A stretch of DNA of 62,714 nucleotides from NCBI GenBank assembly GCA_011525915.1, contig WYBM01000029.1:1-62714 (forward strand). The letters are read 5' to 3'. The notes beneath the pieces are model-generated. The model was given only the letters and a program-made list of their open reading frames with translations, searched no databases and had not been told where the DNA came from. Every line of letters starts with the position of its first letter. Within the stretch, counting starts at the first letter, position 1. A program made the position numbers and the translations under genes. Below are positions 1-8,894 of this stretch, in pieces. This DNA is from Ardenticatenaceae bacterium (lineage in GTDB: Bacteria > Chloroflexota > Anaerolineae > Promineifilales > Promineifilaceae).

Positions 1-108
1 CGGTATCGCCGCTTAAGCAAGGATTATGAGAAGTGTACACGCAGCAGCGAGGGGATGATTTATCTCGCCTCGATTCACACCATGCTCAAACGCCTCGCTG
101 CCGCTTAA
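1..108 (+). CDS. IS5-type transposase, C-terminal fragment (cut by window edge)
   Basis: Frame 1 is open from the first base and ends in TAA at 106-108. The 35 visible residues include RRLSKDYEK and SSEGMIYLASIHTMLKRL, the typical C-terminal tail of IS5/IS4-superfamily DDE transposases (family knowledge). Only the tail is visible, so it cannot be said whether the element is intact upstream. The catalytic DDE residues lie outside the window. Confidence 0.8.
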   Translation, partial: RYRRLSKDYEKCTRSSEGMIYLASIHTMLKRLAAA

Positions 109-128
109 TTTTCAAATGGCCTCTTAGT
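1..128 (+). mobile_element. Right end of an IS5-family insertion sequence
   Basis: The transposase stop codon is followed directly by a TTTTCAAATGGCCTCTTAG-like string (109-127). This looks like the terminal inverted repeat of IS5-group elements, which commonly end in TTTTCAAAC..GCCTC. The boundary near 127-129 is an estimate because the other end of the element is not in the window. Confidence 0.55.
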
Positions 129-129
129 G

Positions 130-455
130 AGCCAGTTTGGGTGTACTATTGTTACTGCCGTTTTCTCTGGCAGGTGTTACAGAAGTTCGACCGCATTATG
201 CAAGATCTGGGTAGTTCATCGGTCTATTATCAACGCTACCAGGAATCTATCGGGTTGTTTCAGGACATGGCAGCGGCGATGGAACAAGAACGGCCAAATT
301 CGAATGACACAGGTGATATTGATGAGGGGACGGTTCAAATAATTTGGGCAGAAATTGATGCGTTTGCCGCCAGATTAGGGGCGGAGTGGCATCAGGCTGT
401 CCTGGAAGCTGCCCGCCATCAACAATTGCCAGGATTTGTTGACGAGCAGTTGTAA
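130..455 (+). pseudogene. 3' remnant of a gene truncated by the insertion sequence
   Basis: A frame stays open across the IS junction and ends at 455. Its last ~95 residues, from the Met codon at 198, look like a real soluble protein tail: acidic, with alternating helices. I do not recognise the family. The upstream part is IS sequence read in the wrong frame, so the original N-terminus is probably lost. A short product from the Met at 198 cannot be excluded. The next gene starts 14 bases downstream, so the two probably belonged to one transcription unit. Confidence 0.45.
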
Positions 456-469
456 TCTGGAGAATCTCT

Positions 470-2293
470 ATGAAGAATATTTCAATCACACCAAACCAGA
501 TTGAGGAGGCACGACGAAAATACCAGATGTTTTGGCCTCGTCGTTTGTGGCAGGCTACGACCTTTGTTTTTTCGTCTGTGCTGTTTTTCACTTTTGTTTT
601 CTTTACCATAAGAGTAATCGAAGCTGTAATTAGCGTATATGATTCTAAAATCCTGTCTATCACTCTTGTTTTAGTGACGATTTTCGGTTTTGATACCTTC
701 ACCACCTTTGTTCATGAACTTGGGCATCTTGTGGCCGGCAGGCATGCTGGTTTTCACCTCTTACGCTTTGCTTTTTCCTTCTTCATGATCACGCGAACCC
801 CGGACGGATTACGGCCGGACTTTGGCCGAGGCCATATGGGTGGCTATGTTGTTTGTGTGCCTGAACATGACGATGACCTGGCACACCGGTGGCAACTCTT
901 TGTGCTGGGCGGCCCAATTGCCACCCTGTTTCAATTCATTATTCTTCTATTGGCAGTTTGGCTATTACACACGTTCATGCAGCTACCGGTGTCCGTGGTA
1001 TTGTGGTTATTTCTCGTGGCGTTGTTCGTTTTGTATATCTTGTTGCTTACTGTTGTTCCGTTCTCTTTTGGTGGTGCGCTAAATGATGGCGCCATCATCC
1101 GCATCTTGCGCCAAGGTGGTGATAGAGCTGAGTTCTTATTAACACAGGTGAGGTTACTTGCCCAATCTGCAGGTGGAAAACGGCCGTGTGAACTAAACGC
1201 GGAACTGATCACATTATTATCCGATTTATCGCTAGATGGGAGCGAAAGCATGCTGGCCAATGTCACTTTATATGAACATGCTTTGGATAGTGGAGATGTA
1301 ACAACCGCTGCGGTTTATCTAGATAATGCCTTGGCCTGTCTGCTAGAGCACCCTCAACTTGCTACTGCAGCCTTGCCATTGTTGGAGGCTGCTTATTTTG
1401 AGGCGATTTTTGGCCACAATGCAACCAACGCCCGTTCCTGGCTTGAGCTAAGTAAAATTCAAAAACCAACGCCTGGGTGGCTCGCCAAACCGCAAGATTT
1501 CTTGCGTGCGGAAGCGGCCGTTTTATTAGCTGAAGGCCAGCATCAGGCCGCCCGTGCGTACGCGCAGAAAGCGCTGGCACGATTAGAACAGGATTATGAT
1601 ATAGGTCATACAATCGCTGAAAGAGAGTGGTTGGAGCAAATCATCACAAAAGCGGGTGAAAGGCCGGCCCAGAATACCATACCGCCGGCCAACTTTGCAG
1701 GTAGAAAGCCCATTCAGAAAAGGCTGCAACGGGTGTTTTCCTTTCTTATTTCCTTTGTTGCGGTTTTATTCATCGCCGGGTGCGTCGCAATGCCTTTGTT
1801 TGTTTTATCCCAAGGCGGGCTTCGAAATGACCTGTTGGGGATCTATTATGAAGTGAGAGGAGACCAAGGAAGGGCACTCCAGGCCTTTGAGCGAGGCATT
1901 CAAGAAGACCCTCAATACCCTCACACCTACACAAATCGGGGTGAAATTTACATGCAGCAAAAAACTTATCAAGCGGCCATTGCTGATTTTGATAAAGCTA
2001 TCTCTCTTAAACAAGATTCCTATAGACCTTATATGCTTCGTGGCATTTCTCATTATCATTTAGATGAATATGAGTTGGTCATTGCTGATCTAACTAAAAG
2101 TCTGGAACTGGACCCCAGTTGTAAGTGTTTGATAGCTATTTATCTTTACCGGGCTGCCGCTTATGCCGCTACCGGTGAACACGAACTGGCAGTGGCCGAT
2201 TATCTGCAGGCAAACGCTTTGACAGATGACCCGGAAAAGCAAGCTTTCATAGAGGAGTCACTTAACCATATTGGGTATTCTGGAGGTGAATAA
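470..2293 (+). CDS. M50-family membrane metalloprotease with C-terminal TPR domain
   Basis: Predicted intramembrane zinc protease of the site-2 protease (M50) class, 607 residues. A hydrophobic segment at ~30-50 is followed by HELGH at 82-86, the zinc-binding and catalytic motif, then several further membrane segments (~135-205) and an NDGAIIR stretch (~210) that matches the second M50 motif, where Asp is the third ligand. A soluble helical region follows, then one more membrane segment at ~420-445 and about four TPR units to the end. A GGAGA at 459-463 supports the ATG. The TPR part probably recruits a partner or substrate, which is unknown. Base composition is visibly more AT-rich than the genes to the right, and the ACGGCCGT octamer is absent, so recent acquisition is plausible. 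Confidence 0.82.
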   Translation: MKNISITPNQIEEARRKYQMFWPRRLWQATTFVFSSVLFFTFVFFTIRVIEAVISVYDSKILSITLVLVTIFGFDTFTTFVHELGHLVAGRHAGFHLLRFAFSFFMITRTPDGLRPDFGRGHMGGYVVCVPEHDDDLAHRWQLFVLGGPIATLFQFIILLLAVWLLHTFMQLPVSVVLWLFLVALFVLYILLLTVVPFSFGGALNDGAIIRILRQGGDRAEFLLTQVRLLAQSAGGKRPCELNAELITLLSDLSLDGSESMLANVTLYEHALDSGDVTTAAVYLDNALACLLEHPQLATAALPLLEAAYFEAIFGHNATNARSWLELSKIQKPTPGWLAKPQDFLRAEAAVLLAEGQHQAARAYAQKALARLEQDYDIGHTIAEREWLEQIITKAGERPAQNTIPPANFAGRKPIQKRLQRVFSFLISFVAVLFIAGCVAMPLFVLSQGGLRNDLLGIYYEVRGDQGRALQAFERGIQEDPQYPHTYTNRGEIYMQQKTYQAAIADFDKAISLKQDSYRPYMLRGISHYHLDEYELVIADLTKSLELDPSCKCLIAIYLYRAAAYAATGEHELAVADYLQANALTDDPEKQAFIEESLNHIGYSGGE

Positions 2294-2306
2294 GATAACT
2301 CATCTA

Positions 2307-3242
2307 TTAACGACGAGGCAGGATGGGCACCACGGCCGTCTGCACATCATTGTCGTTGGTGGGGGTAGGGATGCCCTCAAAGAGGTGCCATGTTTCCGTG
2401 TGGGTCACGGCCGTGCCCGGCAGCAGCTCTGTCAGGGGACCCAGCGTTTCTACCTCTAGCATAAACTCACAGGTGAACAGCTCTACGTTCACGTTGCCGT
2501 CAGGGTAGGCGGCGTCTGGCTGCACGGCGAAGGTCTTCAGGAAAAAACGGCCGTCACGCCCATACCCCACCCAGCCTTCTGTGACCAGCGCCCCTACTTT
2601 TTGGGGCCTGGTGTTGCCTGGCTGCTGCCGCAGCAGCACATAGTTTTGGCCCCAATGCCAGCGTGGGTCGGTCATGTCTGTGTAGGCCCAGAGGCTGAGC
2701 CGGCTGTTTGGCAGCAGGTTGTCGGCATGGGTGCCGCGGGGGGGTAAGGGCAGCACGGCCGTGCCGCCGGCGGCCATCACGGACAACGCCCAAGGGGCGC
2801 AGGTTACCGGCCACAGGTTGTGGTTGCGCAGGCGGTGGGTTACTGTCACTTGTGCCCCGGTGCGGGCCAGGGCAATGTCCAGCTCTTTTTGCAGACCGGT
2901 GGTTGGCTCTACAGGTTGTGTAAAACGTACAAACCCCTCATGCTGCGCTGCCTGCACCGGCTGGTTGTCCGGATAATAGGTGCGCGGCTGCGCTTCCGGC
3001 GCATGCCACAGCCGGTGTCCACCATAAATACGCCAGGTGTCACCACCTGTCTGCCCCAGGTGTTCGGGCACGGTGGCAAACTCATTGGCGCCGTCAACAA
3101 AGCCAACATGAATGATACGCGGGCCGACGGCCGTGGTGATGATCAATTCAATGCTGTCATTTGCCAGCCGCACACACGCTGGCCAATTGTAGTAGGTGAT
3201 GGTTTGCAAGGGTACCTCCACTGTTTGTTTATACCGTTCCAT
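2307..3242 (-). CDS. DUF4380-like protein (galactose mutarotase-like beta fold)
   Basis: 311 residues, cytoplasmic, no signal peptide. Features of the DUF4380 family include an N-terminal TAVGPRIIHVGF strand, the GGHRLWHAPE motif at ~95 and a long beta-rich body. The fold resembles aldose-1-epimerases, so a carbohydrate-binding or isomerising role is likely, but no reaction is established. It is convergent with the M50 gene, with only 13 bases between stop codons. The ATG at 3242 begins MERYKQTVEV. Confidence 0.65.
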   Translation of the reverse strand: MERYKQTVEVPLQTITYYNWPACVRLANDSIELIITTAVGPRIIHVGFVDGANEFATVPEHLGQTGGDTWRIYGGHRLWHAPEAQPRTYYPDNQPVQAAQHEGFVRFTQPVEPTTGLQKELDIALARTGAQVTVTHRLRNHNLWPVTCAPWALSVMAAGGTAVLPLPPRGTHADNLLPNSRLSLWAYTDMTDPRWHWGQNYVLLRQQPGNTRPQKVGALVTEGWVGYGRDGRFFLKTFAVQPDAAYPDGNVNVELFTCEFMLEVETLGPLTELLPGTAVTHTETWHLFEGIPTPTNDNDVQTAVVPILPRR

Positions 3243-3326
3243 CTACAGAAGTTTACTCGTGCCCGGCGTTTGCCGCCAGATACGGCCGTTACCCCATTCC
3301 CCCACCACACGTTATAATCCCCCACC

Positions 3327-3361
3327 GAATACTGAATACTGAATACTGGCTACTAAACACT
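3327..3361 (+). repeat. 7-bp tandem repeat (ACTGANN) abutting a start codon
   Basis: GAATACT is repeated exactly three times (3327-3347). Phased as ACTGANN, the array continues with degenerate units right up to the ATG at 3362. It fills the space where a ribosome binding site would lie. It belongs to the heptad family also seen at 8838, 18006, 42318 and 54329. Confidence 0.8.
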
Positions 3362-4648
3362 ATGACCATTCCCGTCACAAAAACCACACTCAACAACGGC
3401 CTTACCGTGGTGCTTAAAGAGATGCATCATGCCCCGGTGATCAGCTTTATGATCTGGTACCGGGTGGGCAGCCGTCATGAGAAGCCCGGCCTCACCGGCA
3501 TTTCCCATTGGGTGGAGCACATGATGTTTAAGGGCACGCCCACTTTCCCTGACGGTACCTTGGACCGGTTGGTCTCCCGCGAGGGGGGGCAGTGGAACGC
3601 CTTTACCTGGCTGGACTTCACCGCTTATTATGAGATGATGCCGGCCGACCGCATTGACCTGGCGCTGCAGTTGGAAGCTGACCGCATGGTCAACACCATC
3701 ATGGATGATGGTGAAGTAGAGTCTGAGCGCATGGTCATTATTGCCGAGCGGCAGATGTATGAAAACGATCCGGAATTTCTGTTAAATGAAGAGTTGTCCG
3801 CCGCCGCCTTTCGGGTGCATCCGTACCATCATGAAGTCATTGGTGACCTGCCTGATTTACAAACAATGGTCCGGGCTGACCTTGTTAACCATTACCAGCG
3901 TTTTTACGCGCCCCATCATGCGGTGGCTGTGGTTGTGGGAGATTTTGAAACGGCGGCGATGCTGGCCCGCCTGGAAAAGTGGTTTAGCCCCATCCCGGCA
4001 GCAGACACGGCCGTGGTGGTGCCGCCCGTTCGTCAGGAGCCAGCGCAAAGGGGTGAGCGGCGGGTGGTGGTTCACGGATCCGGTGACACAGCTTACCTGA
4101 CCTATGCCTATCGTGCGCCGGCGGCCGCACACCCAGACTTTTTCCCATTGGCGCTGTTTAATGCCGCTTTTGCCGGGGGCAGCAGCCTGGGTATGTTTGG
4201 CGACGGTGGCAGCAATAAAAGCTCCCGCCTGTATAAGGTGCTGGTAGATACAGAATTGGCCGCGACGGCGTATGGCAGCCTGGCGCCCACCATTGACCCG
4301 CACCTGTATACCATTCAGGCTATTGCCAACCACGGCCGCAGTCTGGATGAGGTGGAGGCGGCTTTGGAAGCGGAACTGGCCCGCCTGCAGGCCGAGCCCA
4401 TCACCCAGCGGGAACTGGACAAGGCGCTCAAGCGGGCTAAGGCTGACTTTGTCCTGGCTGGCGAGAGCATCACCGGGCAGGCCCAGCTTCTGGGTATGGC
4501 CGAAGCGGTGGTGGGTGACTACCGGTGGTTTGAGACGGTGTTAGACCAGTTAAACGCCGTCACATTAGCGGATATTGAGCGCGTGCGGTCTACTTATTTG
4601 CAAAAGCGCTTCCGTACAGTTGGCCGGTATGAGCCAGAGATGAGATGA
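3362..4648 (+). CDS. M16 (pitrilysin-type) zinc peptidase, catalytic subunit
   Basis: 428 residues, length typical of processing-peptidase-like M16B proteins. The inverted zinc motif is HWVEH at 49-53 (His49, Glu52, His53), and the third ligand is probably Glu129 in the VIIAER stretch, about 76 residues on, as in the family. No signal peptide, so it probably acts in the cytoplasm on peptides. A second M16 protein without the zinc motif lies at 7564; in M16B such pairs usually form an active-inactive heterodimer. Here the pair is separated by three unrelated genes. No Shine-Dalgarno sequence precedes the ATG, which follows a heptad repeat array. Confidence 0.9.
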   Translation: MTIPVTKTTLNNGLTVVLKEMHHAPVISFMIWYRVGSRHEKPGLTGISHWVEHMMFKGTPTFPDGTLDRLVSREGGQWNAFTWLDFTAYYEMMPADRIDLALQLEADRMVNTIMDDGEVESERMVIIAERQMYENDPEFLLNEELSAAAFRVHPYHHEVIGDLPDLQTMVRADLVNHYQRFYAPHHAVAVVVGDFETAAMLARLEKWFSPIPAADTAVVVPPVRQEPAQRGERRVVVHGSGDTAYLTYAYRAPAAAHPDFFPLALFNAAFAGGSSLGMFGDGGSNKSSRLYKVLVDTELAATAYGSLAPTIDPHLYTIQAIANHGRSLDEVEAALEAELARLQAEPITQRELDKALKRAKADFVLAGESITGQAQLLGMAEAVVGDYRWFETVLDQLNAVTLADIERVRSTYLQKRFRTVGRYEPEMR

Positions 4649-4672
4649 TAAAATGGTTGGTGTTGGTGGGAT

Positions 4673-4930
4673 GTGGTGCTGCCAGATGGCACGGTCGTCA
4701 AACCAGACGCCGACAGCCCCTTTACCCGTTTGCTGCTGCACCCCCACGAAACCGAACAGCCTTTTACGCGCAGCCAGAGTCTTATTGTAATCCCACCAGA
4801 GGCAGCCCACGTCACCGTGCGCGCTCATGACAGTGTGGATGGTTTCGGTGGGCAGGAGATTCTTGTGAGCCTGGCGGAAACGGTGGAAACAGAACGTTAC
4901 AGCGTGCAAAGGGTGACACTCAGTGAGTGA
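4673..4930 (+). CDS. Small hypothetical protein coupled to ClC gene
   Basis: 85 residues from a GTG start (a second GTG follows immediately), preceded by GGTGGG at 4665-4670. The sequence is soluble and mixed alpha/beta, with no motif I recognise. Codon use fits the neighbours, and its stop overlaps the GTG start of the ClC gene by four bases (GTGA), indicating translational coupling. It begins 24 bases after the M16 stop, so the three genes look like one operon. Function unknown. Confidence 0.55.
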   Translation: MVLPDGTVVKPDADSPFTRLLLHPHETEQPFTRSQSLIVIPPEAAHVTVRAHDSVDGFGGQEILVSLAETVETERYSVQRVTLSE

Positions 4931-6771
4931 GCCGCTTTGTATGGCCGCTCTTTTTAACGATGCAGACGATCTTAAAAAAATTACCAACGTCCCTTTTTAA
5001 CTTCATAAAACATTTGCCCGCCACGTTTGACCAGGAAGAGCGCCGCCTGGTGGTGCAGTCGCTGGTGATTGGTGTGGTGGTGTGGGCCGCCGTGTATCCG
5101 TTGAAGACGGCCGTGCACTGGCTTTTTCACCTCACCCTGCATTGGCTGGAAGCGGTGGGGCACGGCCCGCAGCTGCTGCTGGTGTTTGTGCCGCTGCTGG
5201 CCGGGGCGCTCATCGTGGCCGCCATTGCCCGCTCCCGTGCCGCTGTCATCCATTACCGTGATGCCGACGGCCGTATTCACGAATTAAATGATGTAGAAGG
5301 AGACGGCCTGGAACGGGCTATCTCCTTGTATTACAGTTCAGAACCGGCCTTTGAGCAAGTGCTGCAAGGGCAGGAAGGGCTGGATGTACGCTGGCAAATG
5401 CCTACGTTTACGCTGGCAGTACGTAAATTTCTGGCCACCCTGGTGACGCTGGGCAGCGGCGGCAGCGGCGGATTAGAGGCCAGTGTTACGCTTATTGGCG
5501 AAAGCACCTCTGCCGGGTTGTTTAAACCGCGCCAATCCATCAAAACCGCCAAGGAGAAGCTGGGCCTCTTTGACCAGTTCTGGCGATGGTGGCAGGCAGA
5601 TGACCCCGATGATTTGCAGACGGCCCAGTTGAGTGGTATTGCCGCGGCCGTGGCCGTGCTGCTGGGTGCCCCTTTTGCCGCCGCCTTTTTTGCCATTGAA
5701 GTGATGTACCGGCAGCGGCCCATCATCGAAAAACTGGTCTACGCTTTGCTTTCGGCCCTGGTGGCCTTCTTTTTAACCGATCTGGTCACAGCCGGGCATC
5801 CTACGATTTTTGAGGTAGAACGTTTGTATGTGCCGCCCTCTGACGCCCGGTATTATACGGTGGTGCTGCTGGTGGGTACGGCCGTTTCCCTGGTCAGCCT
5901 CTTCTTCGCTAAATTCCGTGCCCTGGCCGACCACGCCTTCCACCATACCCTTCACACACACCGGCAGCGCCATCTGGCCGGGGCTGTGATTACCGGCCTT
6001 ATTGCCATCGCTGTAGCCATGACCACCCAACAGTTGGGTCTGTGGGAGCATGGCCTGGAATTGGTGCTGGGGCCGGGTGAAGGGGTTATCAATGCTGCCC
6101 TGGCCGGTGAATTAACCATGGCCGTGGCGCTTATTGCCCTCATGGCCAAGATGCCGGCCACATTGGCCACCATTACCTCTGGCGGCTCTGCCGGGCTGCT
6201 GGTGCCCTCGCTCTTTTTTGGCACTATGGTGGCCACCGCCTTTGCCAGGGTGTTTGATTACGAACCGATGCTGCTTATTATTCCCGGCATGACTGCTTCG
6301 CTGGTGTCCATTGTTAATGTTCCGCTGGCGGCCATCTTGTTTACCATTGAAGTTTTTGGGTCCGCCTATATGGTGCCGGCGCTGATCACACTGGTGGTTA
6401 CATCGGTGCTGGCCCATGACCGCACCATTTACCGCACCCAGCGAGAGAAGGCGGGCAAACGGCAAATTTTACCCGGCATGGGTTCCCGCCGTATTCATGT
6501 GCCCCCTTCATGGTGGGGTAAAACATTGATTGAACTTGACTTCCGTAACCGGTATCAGGTCAACGTGGTGGGGTTGATGGAGTATCAGGATGAAGAGGGG
6601 CTGCCGCGGGTCCGCCTGGATACCTCTTCCACCACACCACTGGCCGAGGGGGACATTTTGGTGGTGGTGGGGCAAGATGAGCGGTTGGAAGCGCTGGAAG
6701 CGGCCGTGCGTGCTGAACGTGAAGCCACCTGGCAAGAAGCTTTAGAAGGTGAGGACCGTCATGCCGTGTAA
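4927..6771 (+). CDS. ClC-family chloride channel/antiporter with C-terminal RCK_C domain
   Basis: 614 residues. About ten membrane segments cover ~45-500. The ClC selectivity region is present as GSGGSGGLEASVT (~176-188), where the Glu lies at the position of the gating Glu in GREGP. The inner proton-pathway region is FAIEVMYR (~255-262) with a Glu, so a Cl-/H+ antiporter is more likely than a channel. Residues ~515-600 form a TrkA_C/RCK_C-like domain (LAEGDILVVVGQDERL), which in related proteins binds a regulatory ligand. The GTG at 4927 overlaps the previous stop; an internal ATG 33 bases later is an alternative. Confidence 0.9.
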   Translation: MSRFVWPLFLTMQTILKKLPTSLFNFIKHLPATFDQEERRLVVQSLVIGVVVWAAVYPLKTAVHWLFHLTLHWLEAVGHGPQLLLVFVPLLAGALIVAAIARSRAAVIHYRDADGRIHELNDVEGDGLERAISLYYSSEPAFEQVLQGQEGLDVRWQMPTFTLAVRKFLATLVTLGSGGSGGLEASVTLIGESTSAGLFKPRQSIKTAKEKLGLFDQFWRWWQADDPDDLQTAQLSGIAAAVAVLLGAPFAAAFFAIEVMYRQRPIIEKLVYALLSALVAFFLTDLVTAGHPTIFEVERLYVPPSDARYYTVVLLVGTAVSLVSLFFAKFRALADHAFHHTLHTHRQRHLAGAVITGLIAIAVAMTTQQLGLWEHGLELVLGPGEGVINAALAGELTMAVALIALMAKMPATLATITSGGSAGLLVPSLFFGTMVATAFARVFDYEPMLLIIPGMTASLVSIVNVPLAAILFTIEVFGSAYMVPALITLVVTSVLAHDRTIYRTQREKAGKRQILPGMGSRRIHVPPSWWGKTLIELDFRNRYQVNVVGLMEYQDEEGLPRVRLDTSSTTPLAEGDILVVVGQDERLEALEAAVRAEREATWQEALEGEDRHAV

Positions 6772-6806
6772 GGTTTACGCGCCAGTGATTGTCCCTACAG
6801 ATAACG

Positions 6807-7490
6807 ATGACCGATTTTAAGACCATTTACGCTACCCAGGCAGACCAGTATGAACGGCTGGTAGCGCGGGAAGATGCAGCTGGGAATATTCTTAAGGCAC
6901 TGGCCGCGATACGGCCGCTGCCTTACCCTAACGTTGTGGAGTTAGGGGCAGGCACCGGGCGGCTTACCTGTTTATTGGCCCCTCATGTGCATAGTATTTA
7001 TGCATTTGACCAATCTGCAGCCATGCTGGCGGTGGCCGCACAAAAATTATACACTGGGGGTTGGGCAAACGGGCATACGGCCGTGGCCGATCATCGTGCT
7101 GTGCCCCTGCCAGACCATACGGCAGACATCGTCATCGAAGGCTGGGCCTTTGGGCACTTTGTAGGCTGGTTCCCCGATGCATGGCGTACCGAAGCCGGGC
7201 GCGCGCTGGCAGAAATGGCCCGCCTGCTGCGCCCTGGGGGCATGATGGTATTGTTAGAAACGTTGGGCACGGGGTTTACATCACCCCAACCGCCGGCCGC
7301 GTTACGGCCGTTTTACCACTGGCTGGAGGCCGAACATGGCTTTCAGACCACCGCCATTCGTACCGACTATCACTTTGCCAGTCTGGCCGAAGCCGCGGAA
7401 CTGCTGGGTTTTTTCTTTGGGGAGCAGATGGCGGCCCAGGCTGCACGCCGTTTTCCCGAATGTACCGGCATCTGGTACAAAACGATATAA
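6807..7490 (+). CDS. Class I SAM-dependent methyltransferase
   Basis: Rossmann-type methyltransferase of the Methyltransf_11/25 group. SAM-binding motif I is VVELGAGTGRL at about residues 46-56. The acidic motif II and a DIVIEGWAFGHF stretch follow, then ARLLRPGGMMVLLETLGTG, the usual post-motif region. Substrate unknown. An in-frame TTG at 6789 would add six residues; the ATG at 6807 (MTDFKTIY) matches how such proteins usually begin. There is no strong ribosome binding site. It lies 35 bases after the ClC gene and reads in the same direction. Confidence 0.8.
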   Translation: MTDFKTIYATQADQYERLVAREDAAGNILKALAAIRPLPYPNVVELGAGTGRLTCLLAPHVHSIYAFDQSAAMLAVAAQKLYTGGWANGHTAVADHRAVPLPDHTADIVIEGWAFGHFVGWFPDAWRTEAGRALAEMARLLRPGGMMVLLETLGTGFTSPQPPAALRPFYHWLEAEHGFQTTAIRTDYHFASLAEAAELLGFFFGEQMAAQAARRFPECTGIWYKTI

Positions 7491-7563
7491 TTTTTTACGT
7501 AAACATTGTCACCTGATAATTTTCAATGGTATGATCACCCTACCATGACTTGTGGAGAGTTGC

Positions 7564-8835
7564 ATGCACAACGGCCGTTACCCTAGTTCACAAACCATCT
7601 GCCGTCAGGAATTGCCCAACGGTGTGGTAGTGCTGGCCTATGAGAACTTTGCGTCGCAATCTGTCGCCGTCGAAGGGGTCATCTGGGCGGGGGCGCTGGC
7701 AGAGACGCGGGCAACGGCCGGGCTGGCCAACTTTACGGCCGCCTCTCTGATGCGTGGCACACATAAACGCAGCTTCGACCAGATTTACGAAGAGTTGGAA
7801 TCTGTGGGTGCGGCGTTGAGCTTTAGCGGCGGTGTTCATAACAGCGGCTTTGCGGCGCACGGATTGGTAGAAGACCTGGGCTTAATGCTGGACATTGCCG
7901 CCGACGTGCTGCGCCAGCCGGCGTTCCCTGAAGACCAGGTGCTTAAGGTGCGTAAGCAGTTTCTTACCAGCTTACAAATGCGCGCCAATGATACGGGCCG
8001 TATGGCCAACCTGGCGTTTCATGAGTTGGTTTACAACGGGCACCCCTATGGCCGTGCCAGCAGCGGTTATCTGGAAACGATAAGCCAGCTTACGCGGCAA
8101 GACCTGGCTGATTTCTACGCCAATTTTTATGGGCCACAAGGAATGATTGTGACCATTGTGGGTGCGGTGAAGGCCGAGGACGCCATAGCCAGTGTGAATG
8201 CTGTGTGGGGTGACTGGCAAAACGAAGGGCAGAAGCTGATCACGGCCGTGCCCGACATGCCCCGCCCGGAAACGCTGCTGCGTACCCACGTGCCCATGCC
8301 AGACAAACAACAGGCAGACATCCGCCTGGGGCTGCCCGGCCCGCTGCGTTCCGCGCCTGACTACCTGGATGCCAGCCTGATGAATTCTATCCTGGGCGTA
8401 TTTGGGTTGATGGGCCGCATTGGCCTGAAGGTACGCGAAGAGCAGGGGTTGGCCTATTATGCTTACAGTCAATTATCAGGCGGCCTGGGGCCATTACCCT
8501 GGATCGCCGCTGCCGGGGTAGCCCCCACGGCCGTAGACCAGGCCTGCCAAAGCATACACGATGAAATTGCGCGCATTCAAAATGAACCCGTCTCGGCCGA
8601 TGAACTGGCCGATAACCAGGCTTACCGCACTGGTTCCATGCCTATGGCCCTGGAGACCAACAGCGGTCTGGCTGATATTATTACTGACATGGAGGTGTTT
8701 CAATTGGGGCTGGACTACCTGGTAGAGTTTCCCGACAAGATTCGCGCCATTACGCCAGAGCGCATCCAGGCCGCCGCCCAAAAATACCTGAGTACGGAAC
8801 AGCTGGGTGTGGCCGTGGCCGGCCCTGTCCTGTAG
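7564..8835 (+). CDS. M16-family peptidase-like protein, non-catalytic partner
   Basis: 423 residues with the two-domain M16 architecture. The position of HxxEH is occupied by LANFTAASLMRGT, so no zinc site is present. The C-terminal half keeps the substrate-side motif KVREEQGLAYYAYS, the R-Y region of the non-catalytic subunit. It probably pairs with the zinc-bearing protein at 3362-4648, as in other M16B heterodimers; this is inferred. GGAGAG at 7554-7559 sits just before the ATG at 7564; a GTG at 7552 is a less likely start because it overlaps that site. Confidence 0.88.
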   Translation: MHNGRYPSSQTICRQELPNGVVVLAYENFASQSVAVEGVIWAGALAETRATAGLANFTAASLMRGTHKRSFDQIYEELESVGAALSFSGGVHNSGFAAHGLVEDLGLMLDIAADVLRQPAFPEDQVLKVRKQFLTSLQMRANDTGRMANLAFHELVYNGHPYGRASSGYLETISQLTRQDLADFYANFYGPQGMIVTIVGAVKAEDAIASVNAVWGDWQNEGQKLITAVPDMPRPETLLRTHVPMPDKQQADIRLGLPGPLRSAPDYLDASLMNSILGVFGLMGRIGLKVREEQGLAYYAYSQLSGGLGPLPWIAAAGVAPTAVDQACQSIHDEIARIQNEPVSADELADNQAYRTGSMPMALETNSGLADIITDMEVFQLGLDYLVEFPDKIRAITPERIQAAAQKYLSTEQLGVAVAGPVL

Positions 8836-8837
8836 TC

Positions 8838-8894
8838 GGTCATCAGTAGGCCAGTTTTCAGTGACCTACTGATGACTGAACAGTGAATACTAAC
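8838..8894 (+). repeat. Inverted ACTGANN heptad array with 11-bp perfect stem
   Basis: TCATCAGTAGG (8840-8850) and CCTACTGATGA (8865-8875) are perfect inverted repeats. Both arms are built of 7-bp ACTGANN units, and the right arm runs on to the acpS ATG at 8895. It may act as a terminator-like hairpin for the M16 gene. It is a member of the dispersed foldback family. Confidence 0.75.

Noticed and set aside
3313..3318. TATAAT as promoter of the M16 gene
   Set aside because: No acceptable -35 hexamer at 16-18 bases upstream; kept only as a possibility.
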